DNA of 64,000 nucleotides from Reyranella sp. (GCF_017305915.1 NZ_JAFKJN010000008.1:227062-291061); one strand, 5' to 3'. Positions 26,039 through 35,153 are shown, counted from the first letter of the stretch. Numbers and translations: made by a program. Notes: generated by a model not told the origin, from the letters alone.

Positions 26039-26947
26039 ATGAGCACGCAGCAGGTTCTCGCGGCCGGGCGCGTCAGGCTCAACCGGTACCGCCCGCCAGT
26101 TTGGCGCAGCCATCTGCACGGATCCGAGTTCGCCTGGGCGGTCGCGTTCATCATACCGTATATCGGCGTTCTGCTCGCTTTCGCCATCTATCCGATCGCC
26201 TATGGATTCTGGATGGCTGGCGATCCGGCGCTGTACGTCGAGCTGTTCTCGAGCGACGAGTACGTCGAGGCGCTGATCAGCACCGCGCTTTATGTCGGTA
26301 TCGGCGCGAATGTCAGCGTGTTTCTCGCGCTTTTGTTGTCCGGCTTCTTCATGCGTCGCGGATGGTGGGTCAAGGCGATGCTGGTTCTTTCGATGTTGCC
26401 ATGGGCCCTCCCGGCGCAGACCGCGTTCATGTCGTTTCACTGGATGACGATCTATTGGGGCTTCCTGAACAGTCTGCTGGAGAAGCTGTTCGGCATCGCC
26501 GGTCCGGATTGGCTCGACCACTACTGGCTCGCGCTCGGCGCCAACATCGTCGCCTACACCTGGAAGAGCATGCCGTTCTGGACCCTGATCTTCCTCGCCG
26601 GGCGCATGGCCATCCCACAGGACCTCTATGATGCCGCCGAGGTCGATGGCGCCACCGGGGTGCGCCGTTTCGTCCACGTCGTGATCCCGCTGCTGGCGAA
26701 TCTCTATTTCATCTCCACCTTGCTGGCGACGATCTGGATGCTCGGCGATTACAACACGCCCGACATGGTATCGGGCGGAGCGCCGCTCGGATCGACGGCC
26801 GTCCTGGCAACGGTTGGCGTCGAGTTTCTGCTCAACAGCGGTCGCCCCGACCTGGGGGTGGCCGCGGTGATGGCGGCGCTGCCCGTGCTGATCCCGGCCG
26901 GAGTCCTGCTGATCCGCCGGCTTCAGACGAGGGAGGTGCAGCTATGA
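26039..26947 (+). CDS. Carbohydrate-type ABC transporter permease (MalF-like), set 1
   Basis: 302 residues, six membrane segments. The cytoplasmic EAA loop that contacts the ATPase reads [28 protein letters not shown] with about 7 bp spacing precedes the ATG. It overlaps the next permease gene (ATGA). The sequence is clearly paralogous to the permease at 29454 (shared [16 protein letters not shown], LAGRM and PQD-YDAA blocks and identical end REVQL/AEVQL). A type I importer subunit for a sugar, polyol or similar solute; the substrate is unknown. Confidence 0.92.
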   Translation: MSTQQVLAAGRVRLNRYRPPVWRSHLHGSEFAWAVAFIIPYIGVLLAFAIYPIAYGFWMAGDPALYVELFSSDEYVEALISTALYVGIGANVSVFLALLLSGFFMRRGWWVKAMLVLSMLPWALPAQTAFMSFHWMTIYWGFLNSLLEKLFGIAGPDWLDHYWLALGANIVAYTWKSMPFWTLIFLAGRMAIPQDLYDAAEVDGATGVRRFVHVVIPLLANLYFISTLLATIWMLGDYNTPDMVSGGAPLGSTAVLATVGVEFLLNSGRPDLGVAAVMAALPVLIPAGVLLIRRLQTREVQL

Positions 26948-27825
26948 GCGTCGCCCTCGCCTCCCGGCGCCGGTCGATCTACCGGTGGCGTCGAAGGGCC
27001 GATACGGCGGGCGCGGCCGTGCTCTCGGTCGCGTTGCTGATCTGGTGGTTGCTGCCGCTCTATAACCTGCTGCTGATCGCCCTCGATCCCGAAGGCGATA
27101 TCGAGTTCACGGGCGACATCTGGCCGTCGGACCCGACGCTCAAGGCCTTCGCCGGGGTGTTCTTCGAAGGCTACTGGTACCTCAAGGATTTCTGGCTCCA
27201 GTTCGGCAACAGCCTTTTCATCGGCACCATGACGATGGCCTTCACCGCGCTGATCAGTTCGCTCGGCAGCTTCGCGCTGGGGCGGATGTGGCGCGGCAGG
27301 GGCGGCGTGATCTCGACCGCTGCGTTGCTCATGTACACGGTGCCGGTCTATCTCCTGATCATCCCGTTCTATCTGCTGATGCACAAATACGGCCTGTTCG
27401 ACACCCTATGGGCAGTCATCGCCGCGAACGTGACCTTTGCCGTTCCCTACGCGCTTCTGATCCTCCAATGGTACGGGCGGTTGATCCCGGTCGAGCTCGA
27501 CGACGCGGCGCGGATCGACGGCGCAACGCCCATCCAGGTGTACACGCGGATCTATCTGCCGCTCATGGCGCCGGCCGTGGCGGTCGTCGGCATTTTCGCG
27601 TTTCTCACCGCCTGGAACGAGTATCTGTACCAATTCATCCTGCTCAGCTCCCCCCGCAACAAGACCGTGGCGATAACGCTGGCGACCTTCTTCGACAACG
27701 AGGACACACCTTGGAACTATCCGGTGGCGGCCTCGCTGATCTATGCGCTGCCGCCCATCGCCCTGTTCTTTGCAGTCCGCCGCTACATCGCGGCGGGGCT
27801 GACCCCGGGCCGCTTCAGGCGATAA
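26944..27825 (+). CDS. Carbohydrate-type ABC transporter permease (MalG-like), set 1
   Basis: 293 residues with six membrane segments. The EAA loop is ELDDAARIDGATPIQVYTRI, followed by LPLMAPAVAVVGIFAF. The closing RRYIAAGLTPGRFRR is typical of the MalG partner. It overlaps the upstream permease by ATGA, so the pair is made in equal amounts. It is the paralogue of the permease at 30368. No ATPase gene is found in this segment. Confidence 0.92.
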   Translation: MSVALASRRRSIYRWRRRADTAGAAVLSVALLIWWLLPLYNLLLIALDPEGDIEFTGDIWPSDPTLKAFAGVFFEGYWYLKDFWLQFGNSLFIGTMTMAFTALISSLGSFALGRMWRGRGGVISTAALLMYTVPVYLLIIPFYLLMHKYGLFDTLWAVIAANVTFAVPYALLILQWYGRLIPVELDDAARIDGATPIQVYTRIYLPLMAPAVAVVGIFAFLTAWNEYLYQFILLSSPRNKTVAITLATFFDNEDTPWNYPVAASLIYALPPIALFFAVRRYIAAGLTPGRFRR

Positions 27826-28061
27826 GGCGGCCCGGTTCGCCCTGGTGCTCGCTGGCCGGCCTGCCGATCACGCGGAGAACACGCAGTTTCGGTCGTTCCC
27901 CAGGATCTGGAGACGTGCTACGCTGTCAATGAATCCAACTTTAGTTGGTGTTGAGGCGGGCCCGAAGCGTCTGTCCTCCGAGCCTGGCTCATCAGTCGTC
28001 CAAAACAAAAAAATTGCGTCAGCGTCACATACGCGGTGCGAACAGGGAACAGGAGACGACC
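27826..28061 (+). promoter_or_regulatory. Spacer with candidate operator CCAACT-TT-AGTTGG
   Basis: The spacer before the binding-protein gene holds a perfect palindrome CCAACTTTAGTTGG at 27935-27948, a layout common for LacI- or GntR-type operators. The A-rich tract AAAACAAAAAAATTG follows at about 28001. This suggests separate transcription of the binding protein and set 2 permeases. No clear -35/-10 pair can be chosen by eye. Confidence 0.35.
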
Positions 28062-29444
28062 ATGGCTCTCTACAAGCGGCGTTCGCTGCTGCAGGGGTCG
28101 CTCGGCTTCGCGGCCGCCGGCACCCTGGCACGGCCCTACATTGCCAACGCTCAAGCCAAGACGGTGACCGTGTGGTTCGCGCAGGGCTTCGTCGAGGACG
28201 AGGATATCGCCCTGCGCAAGGCCGTCGCCGACTACGAGAAGGCGAGTGGCAACAAGGTCGAGCTCAGCATCATCCCGTTCGCGCCGATGCGCCAGAAGAT
28301 CGTCTCCGCGGTCACCAGCGGCGTCGTCCCGGATGTGACCCAGAACAACCCGGGTGAGATTCTGCAGCTCTACGCCTGGCAGGACAAATGGATCGACACC
28401 GAGGACGTCGTCGAGACGCAGAGGGCGAAATACAGCCAGACCGCCCTGAAGGCCGCCCAAGCCTACAACGACGTCACGAAGAAGCGCGCTTTCTACGGCG
28501 TGCCGATCCGTGGCGCGTGCGTGCCTTGTCATACCTGGAAGTCCCTGGTCGAGAAGGCTGACATGACCATGGCGGATCGTCCGAGGACGTGGGACGCCTA
28601 TTTCGATTTCTACAAGAAGGTACAGGACAATCTGCGCAAGAAGGGCGAGCGCAAGGTCTATGGGCTCGGCTTCCAGGTGACGGCCAACGGCGTCGATCCG
28701 GCCAACCTGTTCAATGCGTTCATGCACGGCTATGGCGGCCAGGGCATCGTCACGGAGGATGGCGCGCTCAACCTCGACGACCGGATCAGGACGGCAGCGA
28801 TCAAGGCCTGCGAGTATCTCGGCGGGGCTTACCGCGACGGCTATGTGCCGCCAAGTGCGATCAACTGGAATGACGCCGACGACAACAATGCGTTCCATGC
28901 CAAGCTTATGGTGATGGATGTCGACGGTACGTTGTCGACCGAGGTGGCGGTCAAGGCCAAGCACCCCGAGTGGTATCACGACGAGATCGTGACCGATGGC
29001 CTGCTCTATCCGACCACCAACGACGGCAAGCCGGTGACTAGCATCACCGGGATGACCAATGCGGTGATCCCCAAGGGCGCCAGGAACGTCGCGGTGGCCA
29101 AGGACTTCCTCAAGTACTTCATTCAGCCGGCCGTCCTGCGGGAGTTCAACGAAACCGGGTTGGGCCGCTGGCTGCCTGCGATGCCGGAGGAGGCCAAGAC
29201 TCCCTTCTGGGAGAACCCGAAGGACCCGCATTTGAGGGGCTACGTCCAGCAGGGCCTGCTCGGCCCGACCACGCCGGACTACTACGTCTTCAATCCGGCG
29301 ATGGCGGAAGTCTACGCGCAGCACGTCTACAGCAAGGCAATGATCGCCGTTGCAAAGAAGGGCAGCAAGGCGACCGACGCGGTCGACGTCGCCTTCAGGG
29401 AGATCAAGGAGATATTCGCCAAGTACCCGATCAAACAGTCGTAA
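28062..29444 (+). CDS. Extracellular solute-binding protein (family 1) with Tat-like signal
   Basis: 460 residues. The N-terminus YKRRSLLQGSLGFAAAGTLA has the twin-Arg pattern of Tat export, with a probable cleavage after ANAQA. The mature part starts KTVTVWFAQGF and follows the two-lobe family 1 fold (for example VYGLGFQVTANGVDPANLFN). AGGAGACGACC precedes the ATG. It is the only binding protein for two permease pairs and sits between them, 9 bp upstream of set 2. Tat export would imply folding before export. The ligand is probably a sugar or polyol; not determinable. Confidence 0.9.
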   Translation: MALYKRRSLLQGSLGFAAAGTLARPYIANAQAKTVTVWFAQGFVEDEDIALRKAVADYEKASGNKVELSIIPFAPMRQKIVSAVTSGVVPDVTQNNPGEILQLYAWQDKWIDTEDVVETQRAKYSQTALKAAQAYNDVTKKRAFYGVPIRGACVPCHTWKSLVEKADMTMADRPRTWDAYFDFYKKVQDNLRKKGERKVYGLGFQVTANGVDPANLFNAFMHGYGGQGIVTEDGALNLDDRIRTAAIKACEYLGGAYRDGYVPPSAINWNDADDNNAFHAKLMVMDVDGTLSTEVAVKAKHPEWYHDEIVTDGLLYPTTNDGKPVTSITGMTNAVIPKGARNVAVAKDFLKYFIQPAVLREFNETGLGRWLPAMPEEAKTPFWENPKDPHLRGYVQQGLLGPTTPDYYVFNPAMAEVYAQHVYSKAMIAVAKKGSKATDAVDVAFREIKEIFAKYPIKQS

Positions 29445-29453
29445 GAGGCGACC

Positions 29454-30371
29454 ATGACCGCTGCGACCGTACTGGATGTCGGCTCGCCTTCGTCGACACG
29501 GAGGCGATCGTTCTGGCGTTATTGGCGTGGGAACCTCAAAGGATCGGAGTTCGCGTGGGCTCTCGCCTTCAGCGTTCCGTACATCGCCGTGTTCGTGGCC
29601 TTCGTCGCTTACCCGGTGTTCTACGGTCTCTGGATGGGGAGCGACCCGGCCCTGTACTCCGACGTGTTTTCCGACGTGATCTACCAGGATACGGTCGTCA
29701 ACACGCTGGTTTTCGTGGCGCTGGGGGTCAACCTCAAGCTGTTCCTGGCGTTGCTGCTGTCCGGCGTCTTCATGCGGCCGGGCTGGTGGACCAAGGTGAT
29801 GTTGATGCTGTTCGTGCTGCCCTGGGCAGTGCCGCAGCTGCCGGCCTTCATCTCGCTCCATTGGATGCTCAACGGCGAATGGGGACTGCTCAACAACGCG
29901 CTCTGGATCCTGGGCGGGATCGAGGGTCCGTCGTGGCTGAACGAACGCTGGACCGCGCTCGGCGCGGCGATCGCCTCGCATATCTGGAAATGGACGCCGT
30001 TCTGGACCGTGATCCTGTTGGCCGGCCGCATGTCGATCCCGCAGGACATCTATGACGCGGCGAAGGTCGATGGGGCGACCGGGTTGAACAGGTTCCTGTT
30101 CGTGACCTTCCCGCTGCTCGCCAACCTGTACCTCGTGTTGACCTTGCTCGCGACGATCTTCCTGCTAGGCGACTTCAACACCGTGTTCTTCGTGACGGGT
30201 GGCGGACCGAACAACGAAACGCACCTGCTGGCGACCTTGGGCATTCGCAACGCCTTCGACCTGGCCCGGCCGGATCTTGGTGTCGCGGTGGTGATGACCG
30301 CGTTGCCCGTGCTGATCCCGCTGGTGATCATCCTGATGCGCAAGCTGAGGACCGCGGAGGTGCAGCTATGA
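29454..30371 (+). CDS. Carbohydrate-type ABC transporter permease (MalF-like), set 2
   Basis: 305 residues, six membrane segments, EAA loop DAAKVDGATGLNRFLFVTFP. The gene begins 9 bp after the binding protein and overlaps the next permease by ATGA (30368-30371), so binding protein and set 2 form the natural core unit. Similarity to set 1 runs end to end and points to an old duplication. It has a longer hydrophilic N-terminus than MalG-like partners. Confidence 0.92.
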   Translation: MTAATVLDVGSPSSTRRRSFWRYWRGNLKGSEFAWALAFSVPYIAVFVAFVAYPVFYGLWMGSDPALYSDVFSDVIYQDTVVNTLVFVALGVNLKLFLALLLSGVFMRPGWWTKVMLMLFVLPWAVPQLPAFISLHWMLNGEWGLLNNALWILGGIEGPSWLNERWTALGAAIASHIWKWTPFWTVILLAGRMSIPQDIYDAAKVDGATGLNRFLFVTFPLLANLYLVLTLLATIFLLGDFNTVFFVTGGGPNNETHLLATLGIRNAFDLARPDLGVAVVMTALPVLIPLVIILMRKLRTAEVQL

Positions 30372-31288
30372 GCATGCGGATCGCAGTCTCGGAGCCGGTG
30401 GCGGTCGGTCCCAGGTCGGGTTCAGCCGGGCGACGGGGGCGCGTGGCACGACGCTGGCGATATGCCAACAGTGCCGGGATCGCCGTGCTTTACGCCGTGA
30501 TGTTGGTGTGGACCTTAACGCCGCTCTACAACATCGTGATGATCGCCCTCGAGCATGAAGGCGATGTCTACGGCAACAACATCCTCCCGGTGCAGCCGTC
30601 GCTCGACAGCTTCTGGGTCGTCTTCACCCAGGGGTACTGGTATCTCGAACATTTCTGGCACCAGTTCGGCAATACCGTATTCATCGCCGGCATGGTGACC
30701 TTCCTGGTGCTGCTGATCGCGTCGATGACCAGCTTCACGGTCGGGCGAATGCGCCTGCGCAATGGCTGGCTGATTACCAACGCGGCGCTGCTGACATACG
30801 TGATCCCGGCGTCGTTCCTGGCGATCCCCTTCTACCTGATCATGAATCGCTACGGGCTGGCCAACAATCCGTGGTCGGTGATTGCTGCCCTGGTGACGTT
30901 CGCGACGCCGTACGCGATCTTCATCTTCCAGGAGTACGGCCGAAGCATCCCGATCGAGCTGGACGAGTCGGCGCGGATCGATGGCGCCTCGCCGCTGCAC
31001 ATTTATCTGCGCATCTACCTGCCGCTAATGGCGCCGGCCTTGGTCGCGGTCGGTACCTATGCGCTGTTGCTGGCCTGGAACGAATATCTGTACCAGTTCC
31101 TGTTGCTGTCGGATAAGCGGAACATGACCGTGCCGGTTGCCCTGGCGCAGTTCCTGAACAGTGACCAGGCCCCATGGAACTACATGATGGCGACGGCGAT
31201 CATCTATGCGCTTCCGCCGCTCGCGACCTATTACGCGTTCCGGCATCGCATGAGCTCCGGCCTGACCATGGGCGGCGTCAAGGGCTGA
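30368..31288 (+). CDS. Carbohydrate-type ABC transporter permease (MalG-like), set 2
   Basis: 306 residues, six membrane segments, EAA loop ELDESARIDGASPLHIYLRI and the end FRHRMSSGLTMGGVKG. It has a basic N-terminal extension (about 40 residues) before the first helix. It is the last gene of the transporter segment and its stop is 27 bp from radC fragment B. No ATP-binding subunit follows, so a shared ATPase encoded elsewhere is required for function. Confidence 0.92.
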   Translation: MSMRIAVSEPVAVGPRSGSAGRRGRVARRWRYANSAGIAVLYAVMLVWTLTPLYNIVMIALEHEGDVYGNNILPVQPSLDSFWVVFTQGYWYLEHFWHQFGNTVFIAGMVTFLVLLIASMTSFTVGRMRLRNGWLITNAALLTYVIPASFLAIPFYLIMNRYGLANNPWSVIAALVTFATPYAIFIFQEYGRSIPIELDESARIDGASPLHIYLRIYLPLMAPALVAVGTYALLLAWNEYLYQFLLLSDKRNMTVPVALAQFLNSDQAPWNYMMATAIIYALPPLATYYAFRHRMSSGLTMGGVKG

Positions 31289-31315
31289 GCGCGCCGGAGG
31301 ACCGCATCACGAGCG

Positions 31316-31485
31316 CTACGACAGCAGCCCCAGGCTCGTGAAGCTCGCGTGGCCCTTGCGGCCGATCACCAGGGGGTCGTGGATGGCGATGCCGAGCGGC
31401 TCGGCGGCGGCGCGGATCTCCCTGGTCATCTCGATGTGTCGTCGCGCGACGGCTTGGGATCGCCCGACGGGTGGTTGTGCAGCAG
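31316..31485 (-). pseudogene. radC: radC 3'-end fragment B (frameshifted)
   Basis: Matches the last ~165 bp of the intact radC closely, starting (minus strand) at [13 protein letters not shown]. One extra base around 31436 (TGTGTCGTCG against TGTCGTCG) breaks the frame after SRDD. A Pro replaces His in [12 protein letters not shown]. It ends SLGLLS with TAG at 31316-31318. The breakpoint is the same as in fragment A, and the bases just beyond it (CAGTATTCTA) resemble those beyond fragment A (CAGTGTTCTA). Confidence 0.92.
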
Positions 31486-31739
31486 TATTCTATAAGAACA
31501 CACGACATTGAATTAGAAGGAGTTTTGCCTTCATCAAGAAGTTGGTGGGGTATGGGTCGGGGATCGGTAGTCTGTGATCCAACATGATCGTCATTCTTGA
31601 TGACCTTCAAGCACGTCTAGGCTGTACGCAGCACGTTGGATCACCGAAATGTCTACACCGGTAGCCATAGAACCTCAAAAGATCGTCGTTGTAGACATTG
31701 TGGGCATCTGGAGGGAGTGCCACGGGCGCAGGTGCACCT
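31486..31739. other. Non-coding spacer of lower GC
   Basis: Between radC fragment B and the GMC oxidoreductase. A frame opening MSTPVAIEPQKIVVVDIVGI at 31649 looks protein-like for about 25 codons, but it runs into antisense of the oxidoreductase and has no ribosome-binding site, so it may be a gene remnant. Composition is visibly richer in A and T than the flanks. Confidence 0.4.
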
Positions 31740-33425
31740 CTATCCGGCTAGCACCAGGTCGCTCGCCCTTTCGGCTACCGCGGTCACGGCAGCGTTGGTC
31801 ATCGCAGCCGGAATGCCAGGCAGTACTGAAGCGTCAACAATACGCAACCCCGTGATGCCTTTGACGCGCAGGGCCTCGTCAACGACGGCTCCGATCCGGC
31901 AGGTGCCGACGGGATGGTGGAACGAATCTGTCGCCCGACGAATAAAGTCCCGCTGACCGGCGGTATTCGCCCAGCTGGGACCAGGGTAAATCTCCTCCGC
32001 CCGCCAGTCAGCAAAAGCCGCGGCGGCGCCGATGTCGCGCGCGAGTGCCACGCCCTCGGCAAGAACATCGACATCGGCAGGCTCCGACAGGTAGTTCGGA
32101 TCGATGAGAGCTGGGGCAAGCGGATTGCTGGAGGCGAGTTTCACGCTGCCTCGGCTGAGCGGCCGCATTAGGCAAGGCACGAGGACATAAGCCGGAGAAG
32201 CAAGCGGTCCGACGGTAGGCCGGACGAATGGCAACGACAAGCACATGATGAGGTGATCCGGACTCTCGTTGGGCTTCTCGTGTGGAACGTAAAGGAGAGC
32301 GTCGGCGTGGTTGTAGTGGGAGCTTGGAAACTCGCGACGCGCCGTGTAAGCCACGCCGGCCAAAAGCAGATGATCTTCGAGATGCCGGCCAACGTCGGGC
32401 AGATCGACGGCGATGGGGATGTTGAGAGATCGAAGCTCATCGGCAGGACCGATGCCCGACAACATTAGCAAGCGCGGCGAATCAATGGCACCGGCACACA
32501 GCAAGACCTCGACGTCGGGCCGCACGACACGCTCGGCAATCCGGACGCCTAGGCACCGTTCACGCTCGATCTCCAGACCGAGTACTTCCGTGCCGGGGAG
32601 CAAATCCACCTGCTCGCCTTCGAGTCCTCCAAGATAGGCAGTCGCGGCATCATCTCGAGTGTGTCCCTTGATGCTAAGCTGGTTCCAGCCGACGCCCGTG
32701 GTAATTGCCCCTCCCAAATCGGACGTCATCGGGAATCCCAATTCCTGCGCCGCGGCGACGAAGGCCGATGCGATTGGACTGCGGTCTGTTACGTCTGCCA
32801 GCGAAAGAACATGCAAAGGCCCGCTGCCGCCACGCCACGCATTGGCTCCGCCGGAAAACGTCTCGGCGCGCTTGAAATACGGCAAAAGGTCAGCCTGGCG
32901 CCATCCCTCGGGCCACCGATCATAGGCGGCCGAGTGGCCCCGCTGGTAGGCGAGGGCATTGATAGCGCTCGAGCCGCCCACGACCTTTCCACGCGGACAC
33001 GAAACGGCACGGCCACCCAGTTCCGGCTGAGGGGTCGTCGAATATCGCCAATCTATCTCGCTACCCTGAAGCTTGGGCCATTCTGGCGGAACTGCGACGG
33101 CCGCCAGCTGCGCCGGGCCTCCCGCCTCGATCACGAGTACCCGGCGCCCAGCACGGCCAAGCCGGTGCGCCAGCACACAACCCGCCGAGCCCGCACCAAT
33201 GATAACGTAGTCATAGGTTGGCTGTAGCTGCTCAGGCGAAACAAGGGTGCGTATGCCAGACGCAGCCATCGTGGGCCGAGCGAGGCCCGACAACGCGAGT
33301 CCACCAGCGACAGCAGCACCAAGTGCCTTGCGTCGCTTGAGCTCACCCCTTCCACTGTCGTTTGACGCGATGCTCCCTTTTCCGGTCGTGCCGCTTTTGA
33401 ACCCGAATGATCGTGTCCCGTTCAT
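31740..33425 (-). CDS. GMC family FAD oxidoreductase with N-terminal export signal
   Basis: 561 residues. LKRRKALGAAVAGGLALSGL near residues 30-50 looks like a Tat signal. The FAD-binding GAGSAG (77-82) is in YDYVIIGAGSAGCVLAHRL, and the second GMC signature PRGKVVGGSSAINALAY is present. The catalytic His is in SFHHPVGTCRIG and the C-terminal partner in PAAMTNAAVTAVAERAS. The ATG at 33425 is used because GGAGAGG lies about 5 bp before it. Family members oxidise alcohols, sugars or choline-like substrates; an exported one would act in the periplasm. It is the only gene in its segment between radC fragments B and C. Confidence 0.9.
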   Translation of the reverse strand: MNGTRSFGFKSGTTGKGSIASNDSGRGELKRRKALGAAVAGGLALSGLARPTMAASGIRTLVSPEQLQPTYDYVIIGAGSAGCVLAHRLGRAGRRVLVIEAGGPAQLAAVAVPPEWPKLQGSEIDWRYSTTPQPELGGRAVSCPRGKVVGGSSAINALAYQRGHSAAYDRWPEGWRQADLLPYFKRAETFSGGANAWRGGSGPLHVLSLADVTDRSPIASAFVAAAQELGFPMTSDLGGAITTGVGWNQLSIKGHTRDDAATAYLGGLEGEQVDLLPGTEVLGLEIERERCLGVRIAERVVRPDVEVLLCAGAIDSPRLLMLSGIGPADELRSLNIPIAVDLPDVGRHLEDHLLLAGVAYTARREFPSSHYNHADALLYVPHEKPNESPDHLIMCLSLPFVRPTVGPLASPAYVLVPCLMRPLSRGSVKLASSNPLAPALIDPNYLSEPADVDVLAEGVALARDIGAAAAFADWRAEEIYPGPSWANTAGQRDFIRRATDSFHHPVGTCRIGAVVDEALRVKGITGLRIVDASVLPGIPAAMTNAAVTAVAERASDLVLAG

Positions 33426-33661
33426 GCTGCCTCTCCGAATCCATTGTAGGCATGGAGAAGGATGGCCGCGAGTGTTGTCGCCGGGCAACGTCCGCTTTCA
33501 GGGGTAATGCTGCAGACATATGCTAAGCCTCGGGTTTACCGTTTTTGTTGAGGCTTCTCGGACGCCTGCCGCTCGAGTATGTGGCATCGTCCCTCACGCG
33601 GCAGGCGTCCGAGAACCCTCAACAACAGCGTACGTTCGTTGGAGGTCGGCATCAAAGAGCC
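33426..33661. repeat. Spacer with a 27-bp inverted repeat (33546-33572 and 33598-33624)
   Basis: The left arm begins TGTTGAGGCTTCTCGGACGC and the right arm ends with its complement; 26 of 27 pairs match, with a 25-bp spacer between arms. The hairpin is strong but is not followed by a T run. The remainder of the spacer, upstream of the oxidoreductase, shows nothing I can name. The arms could be a regulatory hairpin or the joined ends of a lost insertion sequence. Confidence 0.75.
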
Positions 33662-33828
33662 CTACGACAGCAGCCCCAGGCTGCGGAAGCTCGCGTGGCC
33701 CTTGCGGCCGATCACCAGGTGGCCGTGGATGGCGATGCCGAGCGCTCGGCGGCGGCGCGGATCTCCCTGGTCATCTCGATGTCGTCGCGCGACGGCTTGG
33801 GATCGCCCGACGGGTGGTTGTGCACGAG
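33662..33828 (-). pseudogene. radC: radC 3'-end fragment C (frameshifted)
   Basis: Third copy of the last part of radC, again beginning at [12 protein letters not shown] and ending SLGLLS with TAG at 33662-33664. A missing base at about 33752 (GAGCGCTCGG against GAGCGGCTCGG) breaks the frame after EIRAAAE. It is very close in sequence to fragment B and to the intact gene, so it should be younger than fragment A. Confidence 0.92.
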
Positions 33829-34109
33829 CAGACCCGTCGATGTATGACGGTGATAATACTGGATTTCTTCATGCGAGTGAGATCATGGGGGACGGTAACC
33901 GATGCTTGTTCGTGGTCATCCTGCCGCATCATGTTCGTTCTCGGCGCGCGCTTTTGGGTCACGGTCGATCACCTTAGAAACGTCCGCTTTGCACTCGGCA
34001 TCCGACGTTTTTGTGTTGTTGCGCGATGTCGGAGAAGTGCCAGAAGCGGAAGTGCCACCTGACAAATACGAACGGCGCCAATTTCGACCCAAAGCGCGGT
34101 GCGCAATTA
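33829..34109. other. Spacer without a supported gene
   Basis: Short frames exist (for instance from 33902) but lack ribosome-binding sites and resemble no family. AT content is higher than in the flanking core genes. It is probably debris between radC fragment C and the methyltransferase gene. Confidence 0.4.
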
Positions 34110-35153
34110 TCAGATAACTCCAGAACCGCCTGGGACAGCCTCCATCAAGGCTAGGTCCGACGGGGCCGGCAGCACGGTCATACGCGTGGCCGTGAAGCCA
34201 GAAGCCTTCAGCAGTCTTCGGTACTCTTCCTCGGTCCGCTCAATTCCGCCCGTAATAGCAAGCATGCGGATATCGAGCGATGCACTACGCTGATTCGCCG
34301 GCGTTGGAACCATCCGATCGGGCATGATGCGCTCGATCAATAACAACTTTGTGTTGGGCGATGCCGCCGCCCGGCATTGGCGAAGGATCTCCGTCGCGCG
34401 ATCGTCGTCCCAATCGTGGATGACGCTCTTGAGCATCATCAGATCCGCGTTCGCTGGAACCGATTTGAAGAAATCTCCGGCGACAACCGCACAGCGGTCG
34501 GCGACACCGGCCTGGCGAAGCGTCTCGTGTGCCGCGGTCAAGCCGGCGGGGATGTCGAACAGGACGCCTGAGGCGGCCGGCGTGGCGCGCAGTACGCCGG
34601 CGAGGAAGGTCCCATTCCCGCCGCCGACATCCATGATCCTGCGAAAGGCCGAAAAATCATACGCCATGACGGCGACGCGAGCGATCTGGCGCGTCACATC
34701 CGCCATGGCTGCGTTGAACACCGCCGCGTCGGCCGGATGGCTGGACAGATACTGGAAGCTGTCCATGCCGAATGCGCTCTGCATGCCGGTCTGGCCCGTT
34801 CTCACAACGTGTTCGAGCTCCGCAAGGCACTTCCAACTGCGCTGATCGCCGAAGAAGCGCGCGAAATTGCGCACCGACCCCGGGGAATTGCTTTGCAGCT
34901 GGGCACCCAGCGGGCCAAGGCCGAAGTGGCCGGGAACGGGTTCCGCGAAGACGCCGTGCGCACAGAGTGCGCGCAGCACGCGACGCAACGCAGGAGCGTG
35001 CGTTCCTGTTTTTTCTGCAAGGGCTTCGGCCGTGATGGCACCGGCGGCGATTAGATCAGCGATGCCGAGCTCTGCCGCCAAGTAGACAAGCCGGGACACC
35101 ATGAAAGCGGCGATCAGCGGCATGACGCTGGGAGTGCTGGCACTGCTGGTCAT
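34110..35153 (-). CDS. SAM-dependent O-methyltransferase (hydroxyindole/plant OMT-like)
   Basis: 347 residues. The N-terminal dimerisation and winged-helix part (about 8-95: LVYLAAELGIADLIAAG ... LRRVLRALCAHGVFAE) is followed by a Rossmann core with the SAM motif IMDVGGGNGTFL. KSVIHDWDDDRATEIL supplies the catalytic His-Asp region of this family. GAGG about 9 bp upstream supports the ATG at 35153; a longer TTG start at 35168 is possible. Such enzymes methylate small hydroxylated aromatics or antibiotics in the cytoplasm. It diverges from the MarR gene, which may regulate it. Confidence 0.9.
   Translation of the reverse strand: MTSSASTPSVMPLIAAFMVSRLVYLAAELGIADLIAAGAITAEALAEKTGTHAPALRRVLRALCAHGVFAEPVPGHFGLGPLGAQLQSNSPGSVRNFARFFGDQRSWKCLAELEHVVRTGQTGMQSAFGMDSFQYLSSHPADAAVFNAAMADVTRQIARVAVMAYDFSAFRRIMDVGGGNGTFLAGVLRATPAASGVLFDIPAGLTAAHETLRQAGVADRCAVVAGDFFKSVPANADLMMLKSVIHDWDDDRATEILRQCRAAASPNTKLLLIERIMPDRMVPTPANQRSASLDIRMLAITGGIERTEEEYRRLLKASGFTATRMTVLPAPSDLALMEAVPGGSGVI

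Noticed and set aside
25954..26631. Frame in front of and across the first ABC permease
   Set aside because: Out-of-frame shadow; the permease from 26039 has a good ribosome-binding site and family motifs.
31649..31855. Possible small gene opening MSTPVAIEPQKIVVVDIVGI
   Set aside because: Protein-like only for about 25 codons, then antisense to the GMC gene, with no ribosome-binding site; kept only as a possible remnant.
33902..34117. Small frame in the spacer before the methyltransferase
   Set aside because: No ribosome-binding site, no recognisable features, and overlap with the end of the methyltransferase gene.
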